From: Gammaproteobacteria bacterium
Lineage (GTDB): Bacteria; Pseudomonadota; Gammaproteobacteria; Steroidobacterales; GCA-2729495
DNA: 5,243 bases
Assembly (NCBI GenBank): GCA_030429685.1
Contig: JAUIEY010000149.1
Location: 1-5,243, forward strand
Direction: 5' to 3'
Shown: positions 1-5,243 of the stretch, piece by piece
Layout: each line of letters begins with the position of its first letter
How positions within the stretch are numbered: the stretch's first letter is position 1
Notes under the pieces: model-generated
What the model saw: only the letters and a program-made list of their open reading frames with translations
Told to the model about the DNA's origin: nothing
Database searches by the model: none
Made by a program: the position numbers and the translations under genes

Positions 1-553
1 CCTTGAGCAATTCCACGTTGGTCGGCGAGGTGCGGATTTTCAGGCCGCTCAGGTCGGGCAACCCGTCTTCACGAAACCGCGGCGGTTCGCTGAGATAGAT
101 ATTCGGGCCAATGCCGGACTGCATCCAGCCCACCAGGTGACTGTTGATGCGTTCCCGCCAATACGGCTGCAACGCATCCAGCGCGCCGCTGGCGCGCGCC
201 CGGGCCGGGTCTATGGTGGCGGCGAACAGTGCATCACCCTCGGGCAGCACGCCGCGGTAATAGGTCATGCCGCCAAAGGCCATGTCAATAATGCCGCGCC
301 GGAGCGCATACAGTAGCTGGCGTTGCGGCACCACTTCCGGGCCACCCATGAAGCGGATCTGAATGACACCCTTGCCGGCGGCATTCACTGCGTCCACGTA
401 ATTAAGAAAGTGCGCGGTGAAGTTCTGGCGCGCATTCCAGCTGCTTACCAGCGTAAGGGTAGTTTCCGCCCGCGCCGGCAGGGCGCTCAGCATCAGGCCG
501 ATCAGCGCTGCACTGATTGATCTCGCGATGCGGTAGCAACGGAACGTAGGCAC
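1..553 (-). CDS. TRAP transporter substrate-binding protein, DctP family (partial, C-terminal part beyond the left edge)
   Basis: This is the periplasmic solute-binding subunit of a tripartite ATP-independent periplasmic (TRAP) transporter, which captures an organic anion, usually a carboxylate, for Na+-driven uptake by the DctQ/DctM membrane subunits. Reading the minus strand from a GTG at 553-551 gives 184 residues with no stop before the edge. Residues 1-29 form a signal peptide: basic start (R5, R8, R11), hydrophobic core around ISAALIGLMLSAL, and a PARA/E cleavage site. The mature part begins TTLTLVSSWN, followed by the family segment GGPEVVPQRQLLYALRRGII and then DMAF (residues 70-93), and LSGLKIRTSP (168-177), whose Arg (R174) matches the conserved carboxylate-binding arginine of DctP proteins. 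The start is constrained: the in-frame TGA ending the MATE gene lies two codons upstream. The ribosome site is weak, so translation may be coupled to the MATE gene. Partner DctQ/DctM genes would lie left of the window. The substrate cannot be told. Family call is firm; exact start is less sure. Confidence 0.88.
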   Translation of the reverse strand, partial: MPTFRCYRIARSISAALIGLMLSALPARAETTLTLVSSWNARQNFTAHFLNYVDAVNAAGKGVIQIRFMGGPEVVPQRQLLYALRRGIIDMAFGGMTYYRGVLPEGDALFAATIDPARARASGALDALQPYWRERINSHLVGWMQSGIGPNIYLSEPPRFREDGLPDLSGLKIRTSPTNVELLK

Positions 554-556
554 AGT

Positions 557-1936
557 TCAGGCAGTTTCTTTGGCGGTTTCCGGTGTGTCGTCGAAGTATG
601 GCTTCATGGCCAGTTTAAACCAGAAATAGCCGAGCAGCCCGGCCACGATATTGGCGCAGAATGCCGCCAGAAAAACGCCGCGCAGTTCCAGCAGCCAGGC
701 CAGCACAAATGCTAGTGGCGCGTACACGCCGATGGTGCGGCTCATTGAAATCAGCATGCCCGGCGTGGGTTTGCCAATAGCGTTAAACGCACTTACACAC
801 ACCATGGAGATACCGAGAAAACCATAACTCCACGGCACCATGCTCAGGTGCATGGTGGAAGTGTTGACCGCGGTCGGGTTCTCGGTGAACAACAGCGCAA
901 TATACTCAGCGCCGGTAAACAGTATGACGGCGACCACAAAGCCGTAGAAGGTGCACCAGCGCCAGGCAAAGCGCGCGCCGTCCATCACACGTCCGTATTG
1001 TTTGGCGCCGTAATTCTGCCCCGAGAACGGCGTCACCGCTGCGCTCAGGGCCATCAGGGCCATCAGCGACAGGCCTTCGATGCGGGAGGCAACGCCAAAG
1101 CCGGCCACGGCTTCCTGGCCAAACTGACTGACCTGCCAGGTAATAAACGCGGTGGTGACCGGTGCCACCAGGCTGCTGGCCATGGACGGCACGCCGACAT
1201 GCAGAATACGCCGCCACGAATCCACCAGCAGCGGCCAGTCCTCGGTCTGAAACCGGAACAGATGGTCGCGGAAATAAATAATGCTGACTGACAGCGCCCC
1301 CACCAGCGCATTCGACACCACCGTGGAAATGGCAGCGCCTTCAATTTCCAGCCGCGGTATCGGTCCCCAGCCGAATATCAGGATAGGGTCGAGTATGACA
1401 TTCAGCACCGCGCCGGCCGTCATGAGGTAAGACGGTGTTTTGGCATCGCCGCTGGCGCGCAGCACCGAGTTGCCGATCATCGGGACGATCAGAAACACGC
1501 CGCCGAAATAGTAGATGCTCATGTAGCGCTCGATCAGCGGCAGTGTGGTGTCGTCGGCACCGAGCAAGCGGAATACCGGTTCAATGGTCAGCAGGCCTAT
1601 AGTCAGCACACTGATGCCGACTATCACGGCCAGCATTGCGGCATGGGTGGTTATGCGCTGAATATTGCTTGAGTCGTTGGCGCCGAACAGGCGTGAGGCA
1701 ACCGACGAGGTGCCCACACCGAGGCCCATCGACAAGGCGTTAACGATGAACGCAACCGGGAAGGTGAACGACACTGCTGCCAGTTCCAGCGTGCCGAGCT
1801 GGCCGATGAACCAGGTGTCGGCAATGTTGTACGACACCAGTGCGATCATGCCGATCATCATCGGAATCATGAGCGAGACGATGGCCGGTCCGATCGGCCC
1901 CTCGGTCATGTTCATGCGCATTCTGGCTGCGTTCAT
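557..1936 (-). CDS. MATE family efflux transporter (NorM/DinF-like)
   Basis: A 459-residue inner-membrane antiporter of the multidrug and toxic compound extrusion family, which exports cationic drugs or metabolites in exchange for Na+ or H+. Length is normal for the family (about 450), and the protein is hydrophobic throughout, compatible with 12 membrane helices in two pseudo-repeated halves. Recognisable segments are the N-terminal MTEGPIGPAIVSLMIPMMIG (10-29), the YNIADTWFIGQLG motif with D40 (36-48), SRLFGAND (81-88), the GNSVLRASGDAKTP motif (155-168) leading into LNVILDPILIFGWG (178-191), and in the second half VTPFSGQNYGAKQYGRV (301-317). The end is soluble and acidic (DDTPETAKETA). 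The ATG at 1936 is preceded at 7 nt by only a weak AGG; methionines at residues 6, 8 and 10 are plausible alternatives, and residue 10 best matches where the family homology begins. It is divergent from the FAH-family gene and 3 bp upstream of the TRAP binding protein. The substrate cannot be inferred. Confidence 0.95.
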   Translation of the reverse strand: MNAARMRMNMTEGPIGPAIVSLMIPMMIGMIALVSYNIADTWFIGQLGTLELAAVSFTFPVAFIVNALSMGLGVGTSSVASRLFGANDSSNIQRITTHAAMLAVIVGISVLTIGLLTIEPVFRLLGADDTTLPLIERYMSIYYFGGVFLIVPMIGNSVLRASGDAKTPSYLMTAGAVLNVILDPILIFGWGPIPRLEIEGAAISTVVSNALVGALSVSIIYFRDHLFRFQTEDWPLLVDSWRRILHVGVPSMASSLVAPVTTAFITWQVSQFGQEAVAGFGVASRIEGLSLMALMALSAAVTPFSGQNYGAKQYGRVMDGARFAWRWCTFYGFVVAVILFTGAEYIALLFTENPTAVNTSTMHLSMVPWSYGFLGISMVCVSAFNAIGKPTPGMLISMSRTIGVYAPLAFVLAWLLELRGVFLAAFCANIVAGLLGYFWFKLAMKPYFDDTPETAKETA

Positions 1937-1974
1937 CAGAGCCTGGCTGGTTTCGTCGGCGGGGAAAGGCGGCT

Positions 1975-1980
1975 ATTGTA
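1975..1980 (-). promoter_or_regulatory. Possible -10 box for the MATE-TRAP transcription unit
   Basis: The 55-bp gap between the divergently transcribed MATE and FAH-family genes must hold or border the promoters for both. On the minus strand it contains TACAAT, one mismatch from the sigma-70 -10 consensus, 38 nt before the MATE start codon. No convincing -35 element is found 16-18 nt upstream, where the sequence is already inside the FAH coding region. Read on the other strand, the same bases contain TATTGT, a poorer -10 match 12 nt before the FAH start. No operator-like palindrome stands out. This is a weak call. Confidence 0.22.
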
Positions 1981-1983
1981 AGG
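1979..1983 (+). promoter_or_regulatory. Ribosome binding site of the FAH-family gene
   Basis: TAAGG lies 8 nt before the ATG at 1992, a good Shine-Dalgarno match and spacing. It supports that ATG as the start, as does the protein beginning directly with the usual short N-terminal strand MKIATIQ. Confidence 0.6.
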
Positions 1984-1991
1984 CCTGAGCC

Positions 1992-2756
1992 ATGAAAATA
2001 GCGACCATACAAATAGCAGGACAACCACGGAACGCACAGGTTGCGGGTGACGAACTGGTGGTCGAAGGCGATGCTCAGCGGGTTGCCATGAGCGCAGCAG
2101 AGTTTCTGCCGCCGCTGTCGGATACCAGCAAGATCATCTGCGTGGGTGTGAATTACATGGCGCACATGCGCGAAATGGGACGGCCGGAACCGGAGTATCC
2201 GCTGCTGTTCACGCGCTATCCCGACACCCTGGTCGGGCATGGCCAGCCGCTGCTGCGGCCGCGCAACTCCAGTCACTATGACTTTGAAGGCGAGCTGGCC
2301 GTTGTTATCGGCGCGCATGCGCATCACGTCAAACGCGCCGACGCGCTGAATTTTGTTGCCGGTTATACCTGCTTTATGGACGGTTCACTGCGTGACTACC
2401 AGCATCACACCACCCAGGTAATTGCCGGCAAAAATTTCTGGCGCAGCGGCGCCTGCGGCCCGTGGCTGGTGACTGCCGACGACATTCCCGATCCGGCCGC
2501 GCTGCAGCTGCAGACCCGGCTGAATGGCGAGACAGTGCAAAGCGCCCCGGTCAGTGACCTGAAATTCGATGTGCCGTACCTGATTGAGTACATCTCGTCA
2601 TTCTGCCCGCTGCGTCCGGGCGACCTGATCAGCACCGGCACACCGAGCGGCGTCGGTTTTGCGCGCGAGCCGCAACTGTGGATGCAACCGGGCGACGTCA
2701 TTGAGGTCGAGATTGACGGCATCGGAACTTTGCGAAACGAAGTTGTTGCGGAATAG
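1992..2756 (+). CDS. Fumarylacetoacetate hydrolase (FAH) family protein
   Basis: A 254-residue cytosolic, Mg2+/Mn2+-dependent enzyme of the FAH superfamily, whose members hydrolyse, decarboxylate or isomerise beta-keto acids and ring-cleavage products. An N-terminal domain of about 45 residues precedes the catalytic fold, which opens with KIICVGVNYMAHMREMGRPE (47-66) and YPLLFTRYPDTLVGHG (69-84). Metal ligands are visible as DFEGELAVVIG (E99, E101) and the Asp of FMDGSLRDYQ (D130). K147 in the GKNFW motif, the GPWLVT segment (156-161), and ISTGTPSGVG (213-222) complete the signature. The DGSxRDYQ form of the third metal motif places it in the COG0179-type branch often named 5-carboxymethyl-2-hydroxymuconate isomerase/decarboxylase-like, rather than in true tyrosine-pathway fumarylacetoacetase, which is much longer. 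It is the only plus-strand gene here, flanked by divergent and convergent neighbours, so it is probably monocistronic. The fold and family are secure; the substrate is unknown. Confidence 0.95.
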   Translation: MKIATIQIAGQPRNAQVAGDELVVEGDAQRVAMSAAEFLPPLSDTSKIICVGVNYMAHMREMGRPEPEYPLLFTRYPDTLVGHGQPLLRPRNSSHYDFEGELAVVIGAHAHHVKRADALNFVAGYTCFMDGSLRDYQHHTTQVIAGKNFWRSGACGPWLVTADDIPDPAALQLQTRLNGETVQSAPVSDLKFDVPYLIEYISSFCPLRPGDLISTGTPSGVGFAREPQLWMQPGDVIEVEIDGIGTLRNEVVAE

Positions 2757-2780
2757 CTTCCGCCGTCGCGCCGCGAGGAA

Positions 2781-2826
2781 TTGCCCTTTCGGCTCGTCGC
2801 TGCGCTCCAAAGAGCCTCTAGGGCAA
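2781..2826 (+). repeat. Hairpin-forming intergenic repeat, copy 1
   Basis: In the 126-bp gap between the convergent FAH-family and SDR-like genes, TTGCCCT (2781-2787) and GGCTC (2791-2795) pair exactly with GAGCC (2812-2816) and AGGGCAA (2820-2826). This gives 12 base pairs broken by one 3x3 internal loop, with a 16-nt terminal loop at 2796-2811. Part of the inner stem and the loop form the core CGGCTCGTCGCTGCGCTCC (2790-2808), which recurs on the opposite strand near 3700-3719. No run of T follows the hairpin on either strand, so it does not look like a classical intrinsic terminator. It could be a REP-like element, or act as an mRNA 3'-end stabiliser for one or both convergent transcripts. 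Confidence 0.6.
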
Positions 2827-2882
2827 CCCACGCGTCACGCCGACGCCGCTTTTCGCGAAATAATTTCCGCAAATTTCCTTTT

Positions 2883-3635
2883 TTAGTCTAGTTCTGACTC
2901 GTCGAGTTCTTGCGGAATGTTCGCGGTCTGCGATTTGCCGTCCCAGTAGCCGGGCTCAATCTCGGGGTCAATGATGGTGTAGGTCTGATTGCGGCGCGCC
3001 GGGTCGTCGAGTCCCGCCACCACCATGCGCGCCAGTTCGCGGCGCGCAATCAGCCCCATGGCCCGCGGGTCTTTACTAAGAGTGGCTGTGCCGGTCGCAT
3101 TGCCGGTGTACAGTCCGCCCGGGCGGTAAATGGTGTAGTCCAGCCCGCTGGCGCGCAGGTGTTTTTCCGCACGTCCTTTCAGGTCGATCTGTTCGCTGAA
3201 CATTTTCTGAAAACGCGGTTCCAGCGCCACCAGGGTCTCGTCAATACCGACCATGGTCACCAGCACATAGTTCTTCACGCCTGCCGCCACCGCCGCATCA
3301 ATGGCAATCCGGTTGCCGGTGAAGTCGGGCTTCACCTTGGTGCGAAAACTGCTGCCAAAGGTGCTGATCACGGTGTCGAACTCATTTTCAGCAAAAATAG
3401 CCTGCATCCTTGCGGCATCAAGCAGATCACCCGTTACCGTCGGCACGCCCAGTTCATCCAGCTTCGACGTGTCCGATGTTTCGCGCGCCAGCGACACCAC
3501 ATTCCGGCCCTGTTCCTTGAGCAGCCGTACCACCTCGTAACCCGTGTTCCGGGTACCACCCAGCACCAGAACGTCATTTGCCGGAACAGTCAGCGGCGCC
3601 AGGGCCAGAAACAGAATGATGAACTCGCGGAACAT
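2883..3635 (-). CDS. NAD(P)-binding SDR/NmrA-like protein with N-terminal signal sequence
   Basis: A 250-residue Rossmann-fold protein of the atypical short-chain dehydrogenase group (NAD(P)H-binding, NmrA-like). The dinucleotide-binding turn is DVLVLGGTRNTG (21-32), a variant of the usual GATGxxG. GDLLD (69-73) is the typical adenine-side segment, and GLDYTIYRPGGLYTG (164-178) is the conserved GLdyTivRPGgL block of the family. There is no clear catalytic YxxxK, as is common in this group, so a binding or regulatory role is as likely as redox catalysis. Unusually, the Rossmann strand is preceded by FIILFLALAPLTVPA (5-19), which reads as a signal peptide with cleavage near VPA/ND, or an anchor. 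No alternative start exists before Val24, inside the first strand. The C-terminus is acidic. A good ribosome site precedes the ATG. The gene lies 120 bp downstream of the dienelactone hydrolase gene on the same strand, with hairpin repeats on both sides. Function is unknown. Confidence 0.88.
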   Translation of the reverse strand: MFREFIILFLALAPLTVPANDVLVLGGTRNTGYEVVRLLKEQGRNVVSLARETSDTSKLDELGVPTVTGDLLDAARMQAIFAENEFDTVISTFGSSFRTKVKPDFTGNRIAIDAAVAAGVKNYVLVTMVGIDETLVALEPRFQKMFSEQIDLKGRAEKHLRASGLDYTIYRPGGLYTGNATGTATLSKDPRAMGLIARRELARMVVAGLDDPARRNQTYTIIDPEIEPGYWDGKSQTANIPQELDESELD

Positions 3636-3642
3636 TTTTGTG

Positions 3643-3648
3643 CCTTTT
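3643..3648 (-). promoter_or_regulatory. Ribosome binding site of the SDR-like gene
   Basis: On the minus strand AAAAGG lies 7 nt before the ATG at 3635. This well-placed site supports translation from that ATG and therefore the reality of the hydrophobic N-terminal leader, which would be lost with any later start. Confidence 0.6.
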
Positions 3649-3680
3649 AATTATTGGGTTTAGCCGGTTGGGCGCGTCAG

Positions 3681-3729
3681 ATTGTGTTCAAGGCGAATCG
3701 GAGCGCAGCGACAGAGCCGCGAACATAAT
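3681..3729 (-). repeat. Hairpin-forming intergenic repeat, copy 2 (inverted relative to copy 1)
   Basis: In the 120-bp gap between the dienelactone hydrolase and SDR-like genes, ATTGTGTTC (3681-3689) pairs with GAACATAAT (3721-3729) over nine positions. One is a G-T wobble on the plus strand, which becomes an A-C mismatch on the minus strand. After a 2x2 internal loop, GGC (3692-3694) pairs with GCC (3716-3718), enclosing a 21-nt loop. Read on the minus strand, the centre is CGGCTCTGTCGCTGCGCTCC (3719-3700), identical to the core of copy 1 except for one inserted T. The arms are unrelated to those of copy 1 but are again self-complementary. No T-run follows on either strand. If the symporter-hydrolase transcript continues into the SDR-like gene, this structure sits between those cistrons. 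Confidence 0.55.
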
Positions 3730-3755
3730 GTGTCGCGTACAACCGGCGGAAACAA

Positions 3756-4418
3756 CTACTGTAAATGCGTATCAAAAAATTTCAGCGTCAGCTCTCTGGC
3801 CTGCTTCGCCGCCGCCTTGTGAAATGACGGTCTGGAGGCGCAGTTGAAGCCGTGGTCGGCACCGCCCCAGACGCGCACTTCGCCGTCCCGTTTGCGGGCA
3901 ATCTGCTCAACCGTTGCCAGCGGGATCAGGGCGTCGCGCTCGCCATAGTGATACAGCACCGGGCATTGCGGGGTCAGGTCCAGCCATTCCACGGTCATGC
4001 GGCCGTAGTAAGACACCGCTGCATCCACCAGGCCGTGACAGGCCGCCAGGTCGGCCATGGCACCGCCCCAGCAATAACCCACAATGCCGACCTTGCCGGC
4101 GCTGCGCGCATAGTCGGCGGCTGCCGCCATGTCGGCTACGCACCACTCGCGTTGCAGCTGCGCCATGGTTTCGCGCGCGGCGGTGAAATCGTCATAACCC
4201 AGCTCAATACCGGGTTTAATTCGATCAAACATCGCCGGTGCTATCGCCAGGTAGCCGTCTGCTGCAAATCCGTCGGTAACGCTGCGGATGTGTTCATTGA
4301 CACCGAATATTTCCTGCAGGACCAGCAGCCCTGCCCGCGGAGTTCCCTCGGGACGGGCTACATAGGCACTGAGTTCATGACCGTCGCTCGAGCTGAGCGC
4401 GATGCTTTCTGCTGACAT
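3756..4418 (-). CDS. Dienelactone hydrolase family protein (alpha/beta hydrolase)
   Basis: A 220-residue cytosolic alpha/beta hydrolase of the dienelactone hydrolase family, whose prototype opens 4-carboxymethylenebut-2-en-4-olide to maleylacetate in chlorocatechol degradation; many members act on other esters or lactones. The catalytic set is complete. The nucleophile is C116 in the GYCWGG elbow (114-119), the acid is D162 in YGERDALIP (158-166), and the base is H189 in ADHGF (187-191). E36 in LQEIFGVN (34-41) matches the glutamate that controls the cysteine in the prototype. Length is slightly below the usual 230-240 residues with no obvious gap. The ATG lies 6 bp after the symporter stop codon, and its only Shine-Dalgarno candidate (GGA) overlaps the end of the symporter gene, so the two are probably co-transcribed and may be translationally coupled. 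No other lactone-pathway gene is adjacent, so the physiological substrate is unknown. Confidence 0.95.
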   Translation of the reverse strand: MSAESIALSSSDGHELSAYVARPEGTPRAGLLVLQEIFGVNEHIRSVTDGFAADGYLAIAPAMFDRIKPGIELGYDDFTAARETMAQLQREWCVADMAAAADYARSAGKVGIVGYCWGGAMADLAACHGLVDAAVSYYGRMTVEWLDLTPQCPVLYHYGERDALIPLATVEQIARKRDGEVRVWGGADHGFNCASRPSFHKAAAKQARELTLKFFDTHLQ

Positions 4419-4424
4419 GGTTTG

Positions 4425-5243
4425 TTATCCGTGTTTTTCGACATCAGCGCCGCTGATAACGTCCTCAAGCGCCGGCGGTTCGTGTCCGGGACCCACCTTG
4501 CCGCTGTCCAGCCGGCTGATGTAATCCTTGTAGGCGCGCATGGCCTGACTGCCGAACAGCCAGATGATGGGCACGTTGACGAACAGCATTACGCCGGTGC
4601 CGAAGCCGGACAGATTATCCAGCTGCGCGTCGGTCTGTAAAAAGCCAATGGTGGAAACGACTGCCAGCAGGCAATACACGACTTTATAAGGCATCACCGA
4701 ATTGTCGCCGGCCAGAAACACCATGGCCTGTTCGCCGTAATAGCTGTAGGAAATCATGGTCGAAATGGCAAACAGCCATACCGCCAGTGTCAGCAGCCAC
4801 TTGCCAAGCCCCGGCACAACGGTGTCGAAGGCTTTGGCCGTGAGTGTGGCGCCGGGATAACTCAGGTAAACACCCTGATCACTGACCACCGGCTTTTTAG
4901 TCACTGCCAGCGGTTGCCATTCGATATAGAACTCGCCGTTTTCGGCGAGCAGCAGATTGCCGTCTATGCGGTGCAGGTTGTTGTCGCTGCGCGGGTTCAG
5001 GTCACTGGTAACGATCAGAAATACGTTTTCGCCGTCATCCCAGTCCGCACCGTCACGCTCCGACACCAGGGTGGGCGCCGACATCCAGCCCTCAGCCGTT
5101 TGAGTGAATCGCGGTTCATCAATCAACACTGCTTCGGCACCGCGTTGCCAGACTCCGGTGCTGAGGATGACCAGCGCTGTCAGCGTGCAGACCACAATCG
5201 TATCGAGGAAAGGCTCCAGTCCGGCCACGATGCCTTCGCGCAC
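4425..5243 (-). CDS. AGCS family sodium:alanine/glycine symporter, C-terminal part (N-terminal part beyond the right edge)
   Basis: The last 272 codons of an inner-membrane amino-acid carrier that imports alanine or glycine with Na+. The reading frame is open to the edge; the first codon in the window, GTG, is internal, since the segment REGIVAGLEPFLDTIVVCTL (2-21 here) is the conserved helix from the middle of AGCS proteins. Membrane segments are seen at about 13-33, 145-167, 184-204 and 212-231. LTAKAFDTVVPGLGKW (134-149) and LFAISTMISYSYYGEQA (157-173) are clear AGCS signatures. Between the first two helices there is a hydrophilic, acidic stretch of about 95 residues (36-130) where typical members have only a short loop. 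A charged tail of about 40 residues ends the protein. It is followed 6 bp later by the dienelactone hydrolase gene. The family call is secure; substrate preference is inferred from the family only. Confidence 0.92.
   Translation of the reverse strand: MREGIVAGLEPFLDTIVVCTLTALVILSTGVWQRGAEAVLIDEPRFTQTAEGWMSAPTLVSERDGADWDDGENVFLIVTSDLNPRSDNNLHRIDGNLLLAENGEFYIEWQPLAVTKKPVVSDQGVYLSYPGATLTAKAFDTVVPGLGKWLLTLAVWLFAISTMISYSYYGEQAMVFLAGDNSVMPYKVVYCLLAVVSTIGFLQTDAQLDNLSGFGTGVMLFVNVPIIWLFGSQAMRAYKDYISRLDSGKVGPGHEPPALEDVISGADVEKHG
4854..5138 (-). other. Insertion of about 95 residues within the AGCS symporter
   Basis: This part of the symporter gene encodes residues 36-130 as counted from the window edge, lying between STGVWQRG and GATLTAKAF, which are close together in ordinary AGCS carriers. 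It is rich in D, E, N, W and alternating hydrophobic residues (for example NVFLIVTSDLN and EFYIEWQPLAV), suggesting a small beta-rich soluble domain. By analogy with family topology it would face the periplasm, though this is inferred. I do not recognise the domain. Reading frame and base composition continue smoothly across it. Confidence 0.6.

Noticed and set aside
551..559. Possibility that the MATE and TRAP binding-protein frames form one fusion gene interrupted by a single TGA.
   Set aside because: The MATE protein is of normal full length, and the TRAP protein starts with a complete signal peptide and cleavage site right after the stop, so two separate genes explain the sequence better.
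1740..2327. A 195-codon open frame on the minus strand spanning the MATE start, the divergent gap and the start of the FAH-family gene.
   Set aside because: It overlaps two well-supported genes in other frames and its translation is not protein-like; the openness follows from GC-rich composition.
2851..2884. A possible intrinsic terminator: the palindrome TTTCGCGAAA, an AT-rich stretch and a run of six T at 2879-2884.
   Set aside because: No stable GC-rich stem lies immediately before the T-run on the plus strand, and the T-run itself overlaps the SDR-like stop codon. The nearest real hairpin (2781-2826) is more than 50 nt away.
2910..3650. A 246-codon open frame on the plus strand opposite the SDR-like gene.
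   Set aside because: It is antisense to a clearly recognisable protein, its translation is rich in R, H, Q and G with no known motif, and it has no convincing ribosome site. It is a shadow frame of GC-rich coding sequence.
3852..4415. A 187-codon open frame on the plus strand opposite the dienelactone hydrolase gene.
   Set aside because: The opposite strand carries a full set of catalytic motifs. This frame shows only composition-driven sequence with no family features.
4983..4992. GTCGCTGCGC, a ten-base match to the core of the intergenic repeats.
   Set aside because: It is inside the symporter coding sequence, shares only ten bases and has no flanking complementary arms. A chance match of this length to a GC-rich motif is expected.

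Overview
The window reads as a stretch of chromosome from a proteobacterium, most likely a marine or aquatic gammaproteobacterium. The signs are a moderately high GC content, tightly packed genes, and a mix of protein families typical of heterotrophic marine bacteria: a TRAP solute-binding protein, an AGCS sodium:amino-acid symporter, a MATE exporter, and small-molecule hydrolases. This assignment is inference from gene content; there is no rRNA or other phylogenetic marker here.

Layout. Five genes lie on the minus strand and one on the plus strand. Left block (1-1936, minus): a MATE-family multidrug/Na+ antiporter is followed after 3 bp by a TRAP-transporter substrate-binding protein (DctP family) whose C-terminal part runs off the left edge. 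The second gene is easy to miss because it starts with GTG and is cut by the window edge. Middle: a 55-bp divergent gap separates the MATE gene from a plus-strand fumarylacetoacetate hydrolase (FAH) family gene (1992-2756). Right block (2883-5243, minus), in order of transcription: the C-terminal part of an AGCS sodium:alanine/glycine symporter entering from the right edge, a dienelactone hydrolase-family alpha/beta hydrolase 6 bp downstream of it, and after a 120-bp gap an NAD(P)-binding atypical short-chain dehydrogenase (SDR)-like protein that carries an N-terminal secretion signal.

How the genes fit together. The symporter and the dienelactone hydrolase are very likely co-transcribed. MATE and the TRAP binding protein are likewise closely spaced. 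FAH and dienelactone hydrolase families both include enzymes of aromatic ring-cleavage and lactone degradation, but no ring-cleavage enzyme or complete pathway is visible, so a shared pathway is only a guess.

Most notable beyond the ordinary genes: (i) two hairpin-forming repeats share a 19-20 nt core but have different, self-complementary arms, and sit in opposite orientation in the two gaps flanking the exported SDR-like gene; (ii) a roughly 95-residue hydrophilic insertion in the AGCS symporter between two membrane segments; (iii) a Rossmann-fold protein with an apparently obligatory signal sequence. I see no CRISPR array, tRNA, rRNA, insertion sequence or prophage, and nothing that clearly amounts to a new multi-gene system.
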